DNA from: an uncultured bacterium
Lineage (GTDB): Bacteria; Acidobacteriota; Aminicenantia; Aminicenantales; CALLJL01
Direction: 5' to 3'
Assembly (NCBI GenBank): GCA_938092135.1
Contig: CALLJL010000017.1
Span: 126,259 to 183,707, forward strand
DNA: 57,449 nt
Made by a program: the position numbers and the translations under genes. Numbering within the stretch: the stretch's first letter is position 1; every line of letters starts with the position of its first letter. This document shows positions 44,484 through 52,911 of this stretch, in pieces. The notes beneath the pieces were generated by a model that did no database searches, was not told the DNA's origin, and was given only the letters and a program-made list of their open reading frames with translations.

Positions 44484-45498
44484 ACCGGATAAAGCTATCT
44501 TCGCCTTCAAAGCTGTCCTCAAAATTTTCACCTTCTTCAAGGCTGAAAAAAGCTAGGTGGGGAATTGAGCTATCGACTTCGAGTCCAGCGCCAATAATCC
44601 TTTTTCCTCGGTAACGACAAGAAATGCCAAGCCCAACGGAGGGAAATCTTTTCTCTTCACAACGGGCAGCTTCCATCAGAAATTCTTTAGCCCAAGTTTC
44701 ATTGGGCTGATCCAAATTTGTCTCTCCTTTTCTTTTTCGACTCCTGCCAATATCGTTTTCTTCAGATTCAGCTATTAACGCTTCGATGGCATAGCTTCTG
44801 AGCAATTTTTGATAAAGCTGGGCAAAGGCTTTTTCCCGAGAAACAAAATCAAGGCCAGCCGCTTTATTTCCGATAAAGACAAGGAGACCCTTTTGTTCAG
44901 GGATCAATTTAAAAGGCTTTATGTAGGCTTCTAGATCTTTCTCTCGAAAGTCATAGATATCTTCCATGGCCTCGGTTGGAGAAAAGACTTCGAGTTTCAT
45001 GGCTTTATAGGCTATATCATCCCAGATAGCCATCTGGTCGGCCCTAAATTGTCTTTCTCGCTCAAGAGAAAGATCAACACTTTTAACCTTCTTGAATCTG
45101 GTCGAAAACATCATAAAATTTTTTGATTTTTCCATTCTAAGGGAATGTCCAGACCAGCGACCTCTTTCTACGCAACTAACAGGAATAATAATGGTCGATT
45201 CGGGACCAATCATAATTGTTGTGTTTAACACCCGATTTTGTTTGGCTCCGATAATTTCTTCCCCATCAAGAATGAGAACAGCCTCCTTTCCCTTGTTAGT
45301 AGCCTTAAGTTCCGGAACAGACCCACCAGCACTGACTTCGGTTATTTCAATAAGGTCTTTTTCGATGGCTTCTGATAAAGTTATATAATCTGGACCTTCT
45401 TTTTCCTTTGATTTTAAGGGAAAAAGAACCATTTCCCCTGATATTTGAGGGGGCTCAATAATCATCCCCTCCAGATAAATTTTAAAAAGTCTATCCAT
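44449..45498 (-). CDS. ARPP-1 family domain protein
   Basis: 349 residues. The N-terminal ~260 residues match the ARPP-1 family: GGSVPELKATNKGKEAVLILDGEEIIGAKQNRVLN, IIPVSCVERGRWS and RADQMAIWDDI. The C-terminal ~90 residues hold the continuation AARCEEKRFPSVGLGISCRYRG and an acidic tail. No catalytic residue is known for the family; it is associated by gene context with ADP-ribosylglycohydrolase and rhodanese-phosphatase proteins, none of which is encoded here. AAGGAGG precedes the ATG. Its 3' end overlaps the decayed peptidase gene by 35 bases. Confidence 0.8.
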   Translation of the reverse strand: MDRLFKIYLEGMIIEPPQISGEMVLFPLKSKEKEGPDYITLSEAIEKDLIEITEVSAGGSVPELKATNKGKEAVLILDGEEIIGAKQNRVLNTTIMIGPESTIIIPVSCVERGRWSGHSLRMEKSKNFMMFSTRFKKVKSVDLSLERERQFRADQMAIWDDIAYKAMKLEVFSPTEAMEDIYDFREKDLEAYIKPFKLIPEQKGLLVFIGNKAAGLDFVSREKAFAQLYQKLLRSYAIEALIAESEENDIGRSRKRKGETNLDQPNETWAKEFLMEAARCEEKRFPSVGLGISCRYRGKRIIGAGLEVDSSIPHLAFFSLEEGENFEDSFEGEDSFIRFSTRKKLLFSR

Positions 45499-45661
45499 CC
45501 TTTTTTCCTCCTTAAATTTTTTTGAAAATTATTGAAAAAATAAAATTTGAATCTTCTCTATTGCTAAGGCGGGATTATTTTTGGCCAAAAGATGGTTCCC
45601 ATCAACATCCTCCCTTTATTTTGTTTTATATTTATATTTCCGGGTTTAATAAATTCTAAAT

Positions 45662-46948
45662 TCAAAAGATATCTCCCATTTCCTCTTTCAGCTCCTCTGG
45701 CTTCATTTCACCCAGAAAGGCTGCTGTTTCAAGGTCAAGAATGCCGGAGGAGACGGCATAATGAAGCATTCTCCGGAAACGAACAGGATTCTCCTCACCT
45801 TTGTATTCCACAGGCTCATATCGAAGCCAGCCTTTTTCGGCCATTAATTCCCTAAAGGAGCGAAACCTTCTTTCAGTGACTAGGCCGAGGTCAAGGGCCC
45901 GATGCATTGTTGCCTGGAGAGAAATTCCGTATCTGAGTTTAATTTCAGCTAATTCGCTTATAGCAATCCTTCGGCCAACAGGTAGAAAATATTCCTCAAG
46001 CTTTTGGGCTGGCAGCAGGAAAGCACCGGCAAAATGGGCATAAAGTTTGAGCTGTTCGGGCGATTGGGCAAAACCAAAAAGAATATGGGCCAGCTCATTT
46101 AAGGTTTTAAACCTGATTCTATCAACCGGCATGCTGGCGCTGACAGCAATAAAGGGATGGCCAGAATAATAACCGCAAATACTTTCAAATTCCTCTGGGC
46201 CTTCTATTTTAAAGGTCTTAATTCCGAGGTCCTCAAGAAAAGCCAAAAGATTAACAACCACTCCTATCCCTAAATTCCAATGGCCCCGCAATTGATTAGC
46301 CGCCCTTTCAGCATCAGACGCTGACCGAAGAAGGAAGGTTTCATCAGGTTTGAAGGGTGATTTGAAGATAATCTCCATTCCTAGCAGCCTTTCAAGCCAA
46401 AGATATTTGGCCATCCTTTCAGCCAGCTTCATTTTCAAAGCCAATAGTTGTTTATGAGGTAATTTTGTCTCAGGTCTGATGGTGATGTCCTCTTCTCTAG
46501 GTTGAATTAAATTCAGTTCTATCATTGAGGAAGACCTCAATTTCGCGGCTCTTCTTGAGGGAAGCTCTATGCCTGGCCTTTCCAATTTTTCAGACAACAT
46601 TCCTTCATATGTTTTTTGGATTAATTCTTGATCTTCTATATCTTGTTTTATTAATAGACAAGCAAGCGGCTTACCAGCCGAAAAATTTTCTTTCTCTTCG
46701 TCAGGAATATATAAATCATATAATTCAACTGAAGGAGGAGGGATCTCGAGGACCTGGAGGAGGTGGGAAAGAACCCGGGGGGAAGGATGGATTATCCCCT
46801 TTTCGTATTTAGCCAACGCTTGTCGACTGACCACCCCCCCGAGTTTCTTGGCCAGGTCCTCGAGACTTAGGCCGGCCTTAATGCGGGCTGCTCTCAATCT
46901 ATAAGGAAAGGATTCATCAACTATGCCCTTTTGCTTAGGAGGTCCCAT
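45662..46948 (-). CDS. XRE-type regulator with degenerate ImmA/IrrE peptidase domain
   Basis: The start is ATG 46948 behind AAGAAGGAGA; a longer frame to 46996 is excluded because the promoter -10 lies within it. 428 residues: a helix-turn-helix at about 8-65 (LRAARIKAGLSLEDLAKKLGGVVSRQALAKYEKG), a middle region, then an ImmA/IrrE-like peptidase domain at about 235-330. The zinc motif HExxH reads NELAH (TLNELAHILFG): the first His is Asn, so peptidase activity is doubtful. The C-terminal region resembles those of phage-repressor-cleaving regulators. Ligand sensing or regulated proteolysis is typical for HTH-ImmA fusions. Confidence 0.85.
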   Translation of the reverse strand: MGPPKQKGIVDESFPYRLRAARIKAGLSLEDLAKKLGGVVSRQALAKYEKGIIHPSPRVLSHLLQVLEIPPPSVELYDLYIPDEEKENFSAGKPLACLLIKQDIEDQELIQKTYEGMLSEKLERPGIELPSRRAAKLRSSSMIELNLIQPREEDITIRPETKLPHKQLLALKMKLAERMAKYLWLERLLGMEIIFKSPFKPDETFLLRSASDAERAANQLRGHWNLGIGVVVNLLAFLEDLGIKTFKIEGPEEFESICGYYSGHPFIAVSASMPVDRIRFKTLNELAHILFGFAQSPEQLKLYAHFAGAFLLPAQKLEEYFLPVGRRIAISELAEIKLRYGISLQATMHRALDLGLVTERRFRSFRELMAEKGWLRYEPVEYKGEENPVRFRRMLHYAVSSGILDLETAAFLGEMKPEELKEEMGDIF

Positions 46949-46968
46949 TTTCTCCTTCTTCAGTTTAC

Positions 46969-46996
46969 AATATAAGATTTTTTTGTCATTTGTCAA
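46969..46996 (-). promoter_or_regulatory. Promoter of the XRE/ImmA-type regulator
   Basis: Minus-strand -35 TTGACA (46991-46996), 16-bp spacer, -10 TATATT (46969-46974), 20 bases before the ATG at 46948. A direct repeat TTGTCA at 46984-46989 and 46990-46995 (plus-strand reading, one base slippage allowed) overlaps the -35 and could serve autoregulation. Confidence 0.6.
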
Positions 46997-47091
46997 CTAT
47001 TATTAAAAAAAATTTTTTTCATCATTTCTTTTCCAAAATTTCAAATTAAATTTATTTAAGCCAGGGGCAACTTTTGATAAAGATTTAAGCT

Positions 47092-48873
47092 TTATTCGAG
47101 GACAGTTTGCCAGCCCCGACGGGTAAGATCCCGATAAATAAAATAGCCACAGGCAATACCCAAGATGAAAAAAGAAATTGCCTCCAGCCAGCGCGAAAAG
47201 ATAAGGTGGCCAAGGCCGAAAAGAAAAGCATAAATCATGGCCACTCCGGCCAGCCAGTCAAGGAAATTAGCCAGGATATACTTATCGGGTTTCACATCTT
47301 TCGCCTCCCGTACAATGGGCTTCCAAAGAGCCGCAGCTGGCCTAACCCTTCGATAAAAATCGAGCAAAACTTCTCTGGGCTCCGGTCTGGTTAAAAAAGT
47401 GGTCAATACCCAAATGACAGTGGTCGTAGCTGTCGTTGCCAATACAAGATAAGCAAATTCAAGGGGATCGCTTTCTTGCCAGCCAAATATCCGCTGGTAA
47501 GTGAAGGAACTGACTAGAGCTGCGATCATGGCGGAAATTTCACTCCAAGCATTAATCCGCCACCAAAACCAGCGAAGCAAATAAACCAACCCAGTTCCTG
47601 CTCCCAGGGCAATCAAAAATTTCCAGGCATCAGCGATGGATTCCAGAAAGAAACAGACCAGGCTGGCCATAAGCATCAGAGTTATCGTGGCTATCTGCGA
47701 GGCGATGACGTAATGCTTTTCGCTCCGATTTTTCGCCAGGAAGGGTCGATATAGATCATTGATGAGATAGCTTGCGCCCCAGTTCAGTTCGGTAGCTATG
47801 GTCGACATATAAGCAGCCAAAAATCCAGCAACCATTAGACCACGAAATAAACCAGGCAAAACAGCCAGCATTACTCTGATATAGCCTGATTCTGGATCAG
47901 AAGCAAAAGAAGCATCCCCATGATATTTAACCATGGCCACAAGGGCCACTAAAATCCATGGCCAGGGACGAAGGGCATAATGGGCGATATTAAACCAAAG
48001 GGTGGCCAGAAGAGAGTGGCGCTCGTCGCGAGCACAGAGAATTCTCTGGGCAATGAACCCTCCCCCACCCGGCTCAGCCCCGGGATACCATGAAGCCCAC
48101 CAGTTAACAAAAAGATAAACACAAAAAGTGAGCAGGGGCATCCAGGTGGAATTAAGAGCCGGCCAGAAGGAAAGAAGTGAACCCGTTTGACCTGAATTCT
48201 GGCTGATAACATCAATCTGATGGGCTAAACTGGGCAGGCCACCAATAGAATGGACGGCATAAACCGCCAGGATAATAACCATGCTCATCATCAGGATAAA
48301 TTGAAAAAAATCAGTGACCAAGACCCCCCAGAGGCCGGCCAGGGTCGATATGGCTGCGGTTATAAGCATTACCCCGAGGGTAAGCAAGGTGGCCTGAAAC
48401 TTGGAGAGATTAAAAAGAAGGATAAAAATTTTGACCATGGCCAGGTTGACCCAACCCATGACAATAATGTTAACAATAAGACCCAAATAAAAGGCGCGGA
48501 AGCCGCGGAGAAAGCGAGCGGCGAAGCCGCTATATCTAATAGCCACAAATTCAACATCAGTTAGAACCTGGGAACGCCGCCAGAGCCTGGCAAAAAAGAA
48601 AACTGTTAATAGACCACTGAAGGCCATACTCCACCATATCCAATTACCAGCGATGCCATTACGAGCTACAAGGCCCGTAACAGCCAAGGGAGTATCAGCG
48701 GCAAAGGTGGTGGCCACCATCGATGTTCCGGCTAACCACCAGGGAATATTGCGGCCAGAAACAAAAAAATCAGAGACACTGCGGGTGGCCAGGCGTCGAA
48801 AGTATATGCCTATACCTAGGCTGATTAAAAGATAAAAGCTAATAATAATAAAATCTATTGTTCCGAGCTGCAT
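47092..48873 (-). CDS. Sodium:solute symporter (SSS family)
   Basis: 593 residues with about 13-14 membrane helices. The N-terminal motifs DFFVSGRNIPWWLAGTSMVATTFAADTPL and WWSMAFSGLLTVFFFARLWRRSQVLTDVEF are typical of SSS members, as is GWVNLAMVKI and the later YMSTIATELNWGASYL (Na+-site region). The substrate is not clear. The gene is divergent from a xylulokinase with 214 bp between, so a sugar is a fair guess, no more. It has its own well-formed promoter. Confidence 0.88.
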   Translation of the reverse strand: MQLGTIDFIIISFYLLISLGIGIYFRRLATRSVSDFFVSGRNIPWWLAGTSMVATTFAADTPLAVTGLVARNGIAGNWIWWSMAFSGLLTVFFFARLWRRSQVLTDVEFVAIRYSGFAARFLRGFRAFYLGLIVNIIVMGWVNLAMVKIFILLFNLSKFQATLLTLGVMLITAAISTLAGLWGVLVTDFFQFILMMSMVIILAVYAVHSIGGLPSLAHQIDVISQNSGQTGSLLSFWPALNSTWMPLLTFCVYLFVNWWASWYPGAEPGGGGFIAQRILCARDERHSLLATLWFNIAHYALRPWPWILVALVAMVKYHGDASFASDPESGYIRVMLAVLPGLFRGLMVAGFLAAYMSTIATELNWGASYLINDLYRPFLAKNRSEKHYVIASQIATITLMLMASLVCFFLESIADAWKFLIALGAGTGLVYLLRWFWWRINAWSEISAMIAALVSSFTYQRIFGWQESDPLEFAYLVLATTATTTVIWVLTTFLTRPEPREVLLDFYRRVRPAAALWKPIVREAKDVKPDKYILANFLDWLAGVAMIYAFLFGLGHLIFSRWLEAISFFILGIACGYFIYRDLTRRGWQTVLE

Positions 48874-48898
48874 TTTTCACCAACCTAAATTTAGCCTT

Positions 48899-48927
48899 GA
48901 TATATACTCTCCTTTCAGTTGTGTCAA
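48899..48927 (-). promoter_or_regulatory. Promoter of the SSS symporter
   Basis: Minus strand: -35 TTGACA (48922-48927), 17-bp spacer, -10 TATATC (48899-48904), 25 bases before the ATG at 48873. It is the best sigma-70-type match in the window after argS. Confidence 0.65.
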
Positions 48928-49087
48928 TTTTTTTTATAATCTGACCTCAGAAAATTAATTATCCCTAGATTGTTCTAGGTAAAAAATGTAACCAAATTAT
49001 CCAATTAGCAAGGTTTAATGAATCAATCTTCAAATGATGTCAGGCCTGATTTAAAATAAGCCATAAATAAAACTTAGCGGAGGTAAA

Positions 49088-50623
49088 ATGACTGAAAAGA
49101 TTTACTTCATCGGCCTCGATTCAGGAACTCAAGGCACCAAATCACTTATAGTAGACGAATTTGGCCGGGTAATCGGAAGAGGTTATGCCCCTCACCAATT
49201 TGTTCTAAACTTGAAGGCAGGGGAAAGTGAACAGGATCCAGCAACCTGGGTAAAGGCTTTACATAATTCATTAAAAATGGCTTTAAAAGAGGCGGATAAA
49301 AAGAAGCAGTTTAAAGCCAAAAACATTGTTGCTTTGGGAATATCCGGCCAACAACATGGTTTTGTACCTCTTGACCGAAAGGGTCAAGTTATAAGACCGG
49401 CCAAGCTTTGGAATGACACCTCAACGGCTGAAGAAACAGATTTTATTGTTAAAGCAGTTGGGGGAAAAAGAAGATTTATTCAACTGGCCGGTCTTAATTT
49501 GGCTGTGGGTTATACCGCTTCTAAAATTCTCTGGCTGAAAAAAAATGAGCCCCACAACTACCGTCGCCTTAATACAGTTATGCTTCCCCATAATTATTTG
49601 AATTTCTATTTAACTGGGAAAAAATGCATTGAATACGGCGACGCCTCGGGTACAGGCTTGATGGACGTCAGGAAGCTGAGGTGGCATCCGGAGATCATCA
49701 ATGTAATCGACCCCGATTTAATCAATAAACTCCCCACTCTACTCCATCCAATTGAACCAGCGGGATATATAAAAAGGGAAATTGCCGATGCCTTTAATTT
49801 AGACAAAGTTCTTGTCGCCAGTGGCGGGGGCGACAATATGATGGCGGCTATAGGCACGGGAAATGTCATTCCTGGCATTTTTACTCTCAGCTTAGGCACG
49901 TCGGGGACAATATACACCTATTCACCTAAACCAGTTCTCGATTATCGCGGCGAAATTGCTACTTTTTGTGATAGTACTGGCGCCTGGCTTCCCCTTCTTT
50001 GCACGATGAATGTCACAAATGTAACAGAGCTCACCCGAAGGGCCATAGGTTATTCTCTTCAAAAATTGGAAGAGGAAGCCAGAAAAGCTCCACCTGGAGC
50101 AGGCGGTCTTATTCTCCTTCCTTTTATTGATGGAGAAAGGGTCCCAGTTTTACCTTTCGGATGCGGTGTTATTTTTGGATTAAACCGTCAAACTTTCTCG
50201 CTTCCCTTCCTTATTCGAGCTATTTATGAAGGAGTTATTCTAAATTTGGGCTATGGCTTAGCCCGAATCAAGGCCCTTTACCAAGCTCCGGAGGATTTTA
50301 GGGTAACAGGCGGCGGCTCCCGAAGCCGTCTGTGGTTGGAAATAGCCGCTTCGGCTTTTCAAACGCCCATGAGGCGATTAAAGGAAACAGAGGCAGCCGC
50401 TTTCGGGGCAGCTCTTCAAGCAATGTGGATTTATTTAAATCAAAGGGGACAAAAAATCAGCATCCAGGAGATAGCCAAAGAGCTGATTAAACTTGAAGAA
50501 GAAATCATAGAACCTCAGCCAGAACTTATCTCCCTTTATATGGAAAAGCAAGAAAGATTTAATTCTCTTTGGCGTTGCCTCTCTCGAGAATTTGAAAAGC
50601 AGAGAAAATTTCAGAAGGAGTAA
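49088..50623 (+). CDS. xylB: Xylulokinase / FGGY carbohydrate kinase
   Basis: 511 residues. FGGY motifs: GLDSGTQGTKSLIVDEFG at the N-terminus, GISGQQHGFVPLD, LWNDTSTAEET, TASKILWLKKNEPHNYRRL, VASGGGDNMMAAIGTGN, SLGTSGTIYTY, FIDGERVPVLPFG and VTGGGSRSRLWLEIAAS. The WNDTST and TASKILWL motifs point to xylulokinase, which makes xylulose 5-phosphate for the pentose phosphate pathway. No xylose isomerase is in the window. The ribosome site GCGGAGG is seven bases before the ATG. Confidence 0.88.
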   Translation: MTEKIYFIGLDSGTQGTKSLIVDEFGRVIGRGYAPHQFVLNLKAGESEQDPATWVKALHNSLKMALKEADKKKQFKAKNIVALGISGQQHGFVPLDRKGQVIRPAKLWNDTSTAEETDFIVKAVGGKRRFIQLAGLNLAVGYTASKILWLKKNEPHNYRRLNTVMLPHNYLNFYLTGKKCIEYGDASGTGLMDVRKLRWHPEIINVIDPDLINKLPTLLHPIEPAGYIKREIADAFNLDKVLVASGGGDNMMAAIGTGNVIPGIFTLSLGTSGTIYTYSPKPVLDYRGEIATFCDSTGAWLPLLCTMNVTNVTELTRRAIGYSLQKLEEEARKAPPGAGGLILLPFIDGERVPVLPFGCGVIFGLNRQTFSLPFLIRAIYEGVILNLGYGLARIKALYQAPEDFRVTGGGSRSRLWLEIAASAFQTPMRRLKETEAAAFGAALQAMWIYLNQRGQKISIQEIAKELIKLEEEIIEPQPELISLYMEKQERFNSLWRCLSREFEKQRKFQKE

Positions 50624-50878
50624 GTCAACTTAAATTGCTTAAACTAGGCTAAAATTAGATTAGGCAAAATAAAAGATAAGAAAAGGGCCGTCGATGAAAA
50701 AATTTTTCCTCTCGCTGATCATTCAATTAAAAAATTATATTTCCCCCTCAATTTAGGTTAACGAATGATGAATTATAGTTTTTTGTTCTACTTTAGATAA
50801 TGGTTTAATTCCTTTTAATTATTTAGGAGCCAAAAGATATCTGCGTGCTCAATTTGGAAAAATGTTTGTGTCCCTATT

Positions 50879-52453
50879 TTAGTGGCGATGGAGGTCCTTG
50901 TGCATAATCCTTCTCGTTTCATGAAGTCGATCATCGGCCGGCAATTTGGCCAGTTTTTCATTCATAACCTCATCATCTTCAGCAGCCAGCAATGAAGCTA
51001 TATAATCAATAATTGCTGGTGGAAAAACTCCATCTCTCTCGTAAAGATGGCGTTTGGCTAATAAAAGGCGGCTGCTCTCAACGCAGCTTGAAGGAAGAAG
51101 GGGTAACTTTTCAAGAATTTCAGGGTCACTAAAAACATTGCCCTTAACATAATATTTTTCGGCTAATTCCAAAGGCCAATCCTGTTGAAAAAGAGAATCA
51201 TCTTTCCGAAAGGCCCAATCGATGGCCATGGTAATTCCCGCCAAAAGCAAATAAACATGGGCACTTCCATCGGGGCTACGGAGCTCGATTGTTTGCTGCG
51301 AAACTCTTTTTTCCTCCGGTATCGAAGTCAAAGGATTAACCATCAGGGCTAAATTCTTCTCATTTCTCCATCCCAAAGGCACCCTGATCAAAGCACTACG
51401 ATTGAAATCACTCCAACAAATTCGGGTTGGAGCTTCCTGATGGGGAACCAGACGAAGATAAGAAGAACTGACGGTATTACCAAAGGCTGTCAGTGTATCG
51501 GCATAAAAAATCAGGCCGCCAATCAATCGTTTGGCTTCTTCAGTCAAATTTCCATCTGGTCCAACTATAATGTTCTTCCCTTCGCGCCGGAGTTCAAGAT
51601 GAATGTGAAAACCATTTCCCGCAACCCCTTCTTCAAGTTTGGGTGTAAAAGTGGCCAGACAATTATATTTGAAGGCAACCTGCCTTATTAGCCAGCGGGC
51701 AAGTACCAGCCAATCGGCCATTTCTTCAATGGGCCGGAGTTGAAATTCGATTTCGAGCTGTTCGGCCTCTTTGCCCATTATTTCCCTATTATCGCTTCTT
51801 ACTGACTCTATATAGCCTGCTTCCGCGTGGGCATATTTAACTGCCCCAGTAGTTTGAGTTAAAAGTCGAAGAATTTCGTCGAGAATTTCTCCGCTTTTCA
51901 AATAGGGCGGAGCCGAATGATAAGCTCTCTGCTTCTGATTGGGATAAAAATAAGTTGTCTTCTCTTTAATAAGGTAAAATTCGAGCTCTCCCAAAGCTAA
52001 AAGCTCCAGACCAGAATTGGCTCGAAAATTAGCTACCGCTTTGGCCAGAATATTATCAGGCGCAAAAGGAGCTAACTCGCCTTCAGCTGTAAGATAACGG
52101 CAGAAAAAATCTAAGCTATGGGGATCAAAGGGATTGAGAAAAGCTGTTCGATAAACAGGGACAACATACAAATCAGAAAGGCTTTCATCAATTAAGCCTT
52201 TAAAAAGGGAAGAACCATCAACTCTTTCACCGTCAAGTAGAGCGATTTCCACTCGCTTAGGGTCCATCGCTGGTATCCATAGTTCTTTGAGTTTGCCATC
52301 AAGGCCAGCATAATGAAAGATTATTTTCCTAATTTCTTTCTGTTCGATGACCCGCAGAAAATCCTGAGGCTGAAAATCGCGGGGCTCTTTATCTAAAATG
52401 AAAGATAAAGGATTACTGAGAGAGAAAACCGTTTTTGGTTCAATAGAAAACAT
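50879..52453 (-). CDS. Glutamine synthetase, GlnA family with active-site-loop insertion
   Basis: 524 residues, longer than the ~440-470 of common GSI. Conserved parts: DGERVDGSS (beta-grasp end), LGELEFYLI, GNGFHIHLEL, SYLRLVPHQEAPTRICWSDFNRSALIRVP and TIELRSPDGSAHVYLL. The usual HHEVAPGQ-E-like segment is broken by about 15-20 residues: AHAEAGYIESVRSDNREIMG then KEAEQLEIEFQL. An N-terminal extension of about 35 residues precedes the fold. No Tyr adenylylation motif (NLYDLP type) is visible. ATP-dependent glutamine formation or gamma-glutamylation of another amine are both possible. The start follows GGGAGG. Confidence 0.82.
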   Translation of the reverse strand: MFSIEPKTVFSLSNPLSFILDKEPRDFQPQDFLRVIEQKEIRKIIFHYAGLDGKLKELWIPAMDPKRVEIALLDGERVDGSSLFKGLIDESLSDLYVVPVYRTAFLNPFDPHSLDFFCRYLTAEGELAPFAPDNILAKAVANFRANSGLELLALGELEFYLIKEKTTYFYPNQKQRAYHSAPPYLKSGEILDEILRLLTQTTGAVKYAHAEAGYIESVRSDNREIMGKEAEQLEIEFQLRPIEEMADWLVLARWLIRQVAFKYNCLATFTPKLEEGVAGNGFHIHLELRREGKNIIVGPDGNLTEEAKRLIGGLIFYADTLTAFGNTVSSSYLRLVPHQEAPTRICWSDFNRSALIRVPLGWRNEKNLALMVNPLTSIPEEKRVSQQTIELRSPDGSAHVYLLLAGITMAIDWAFRKDDSLFQQDWPLELAEKYYVKGNVFSDPEILEKLPLLPSSCVESSRLLLAKRHLYERDGVFPPAIIDYIASLLAAEDDEVMNEKLAKLPADDRLHETRRIMHKDLHRH

Positions 52454-52911
52454 ATAATTACCTCCCTCGATTGATTAAATTCCTGTGAAAATTTTATTAT
52501 GAATTTTTTATTTTACGTGATTAAATGAATTTATTCAAATGTTCTTTAATGCTCCTTAACTTAAATTGTTTTTTAATTTATTTTAATAAGGTTTTTTAGT
52601 TAACTCTTTCAAAGTTTCAATCACAAATTTATCGGTTCATTTAAAAAGCATCATCAAGCTTTTAGAGACTCTGCTTCTGGTTGGTCTATGTCCATTGCTC
52701 AGCAAGCCTTAAGTAATTCAAAGTTGAAATTTTTTCTTTCTTAAAAAAATTTATTTCCCAAGCAAAAATTGACTTAATTTCTTCTCAGGCCAAATAAAAT
52801 ATTACCTCAAAAAGGCGTTCACCCTCTTGTGATATTTATGGAAAAAATGATAAAAAGTTAACCACAGGATTTTGAAATTGGAAAGAAGAATGGAAAAGGA
52901 GGCAAAGGTCA
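52454..52911. other. Divergent intergenic region, no gene seen
   Basis: 458 bp of AT-rich DNA between the glutamine synthetase (minus) and the NSS transporter (plus). I see no coding frame and no strong stem. A TTGACT at 52769 followed by TAAAAT at 52795 has a 20-bp spacer, too long for confidence, but it is the best plus-strand promoter candidate. The plus-strand ribosome site AAAGGAGG is just before 52912. Confidence 0.45.

Noticed and set aside
46949..46996. Longer N-terminus for the XRE/ImmA-type regulator
   Set aside because: The added codons contain the gene's own -35/-10 promoter and are preceded by no ribosome site; ATG 46948 has one.
50696..50758. 20-codon frame MKKFFLSLIIQLKNYISPSI after xylB
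   Set aside because: Looks like a bare signal-peptide start with no mature part and no clear ribosome site; could be a remnant, but the evidence is too thin to call.
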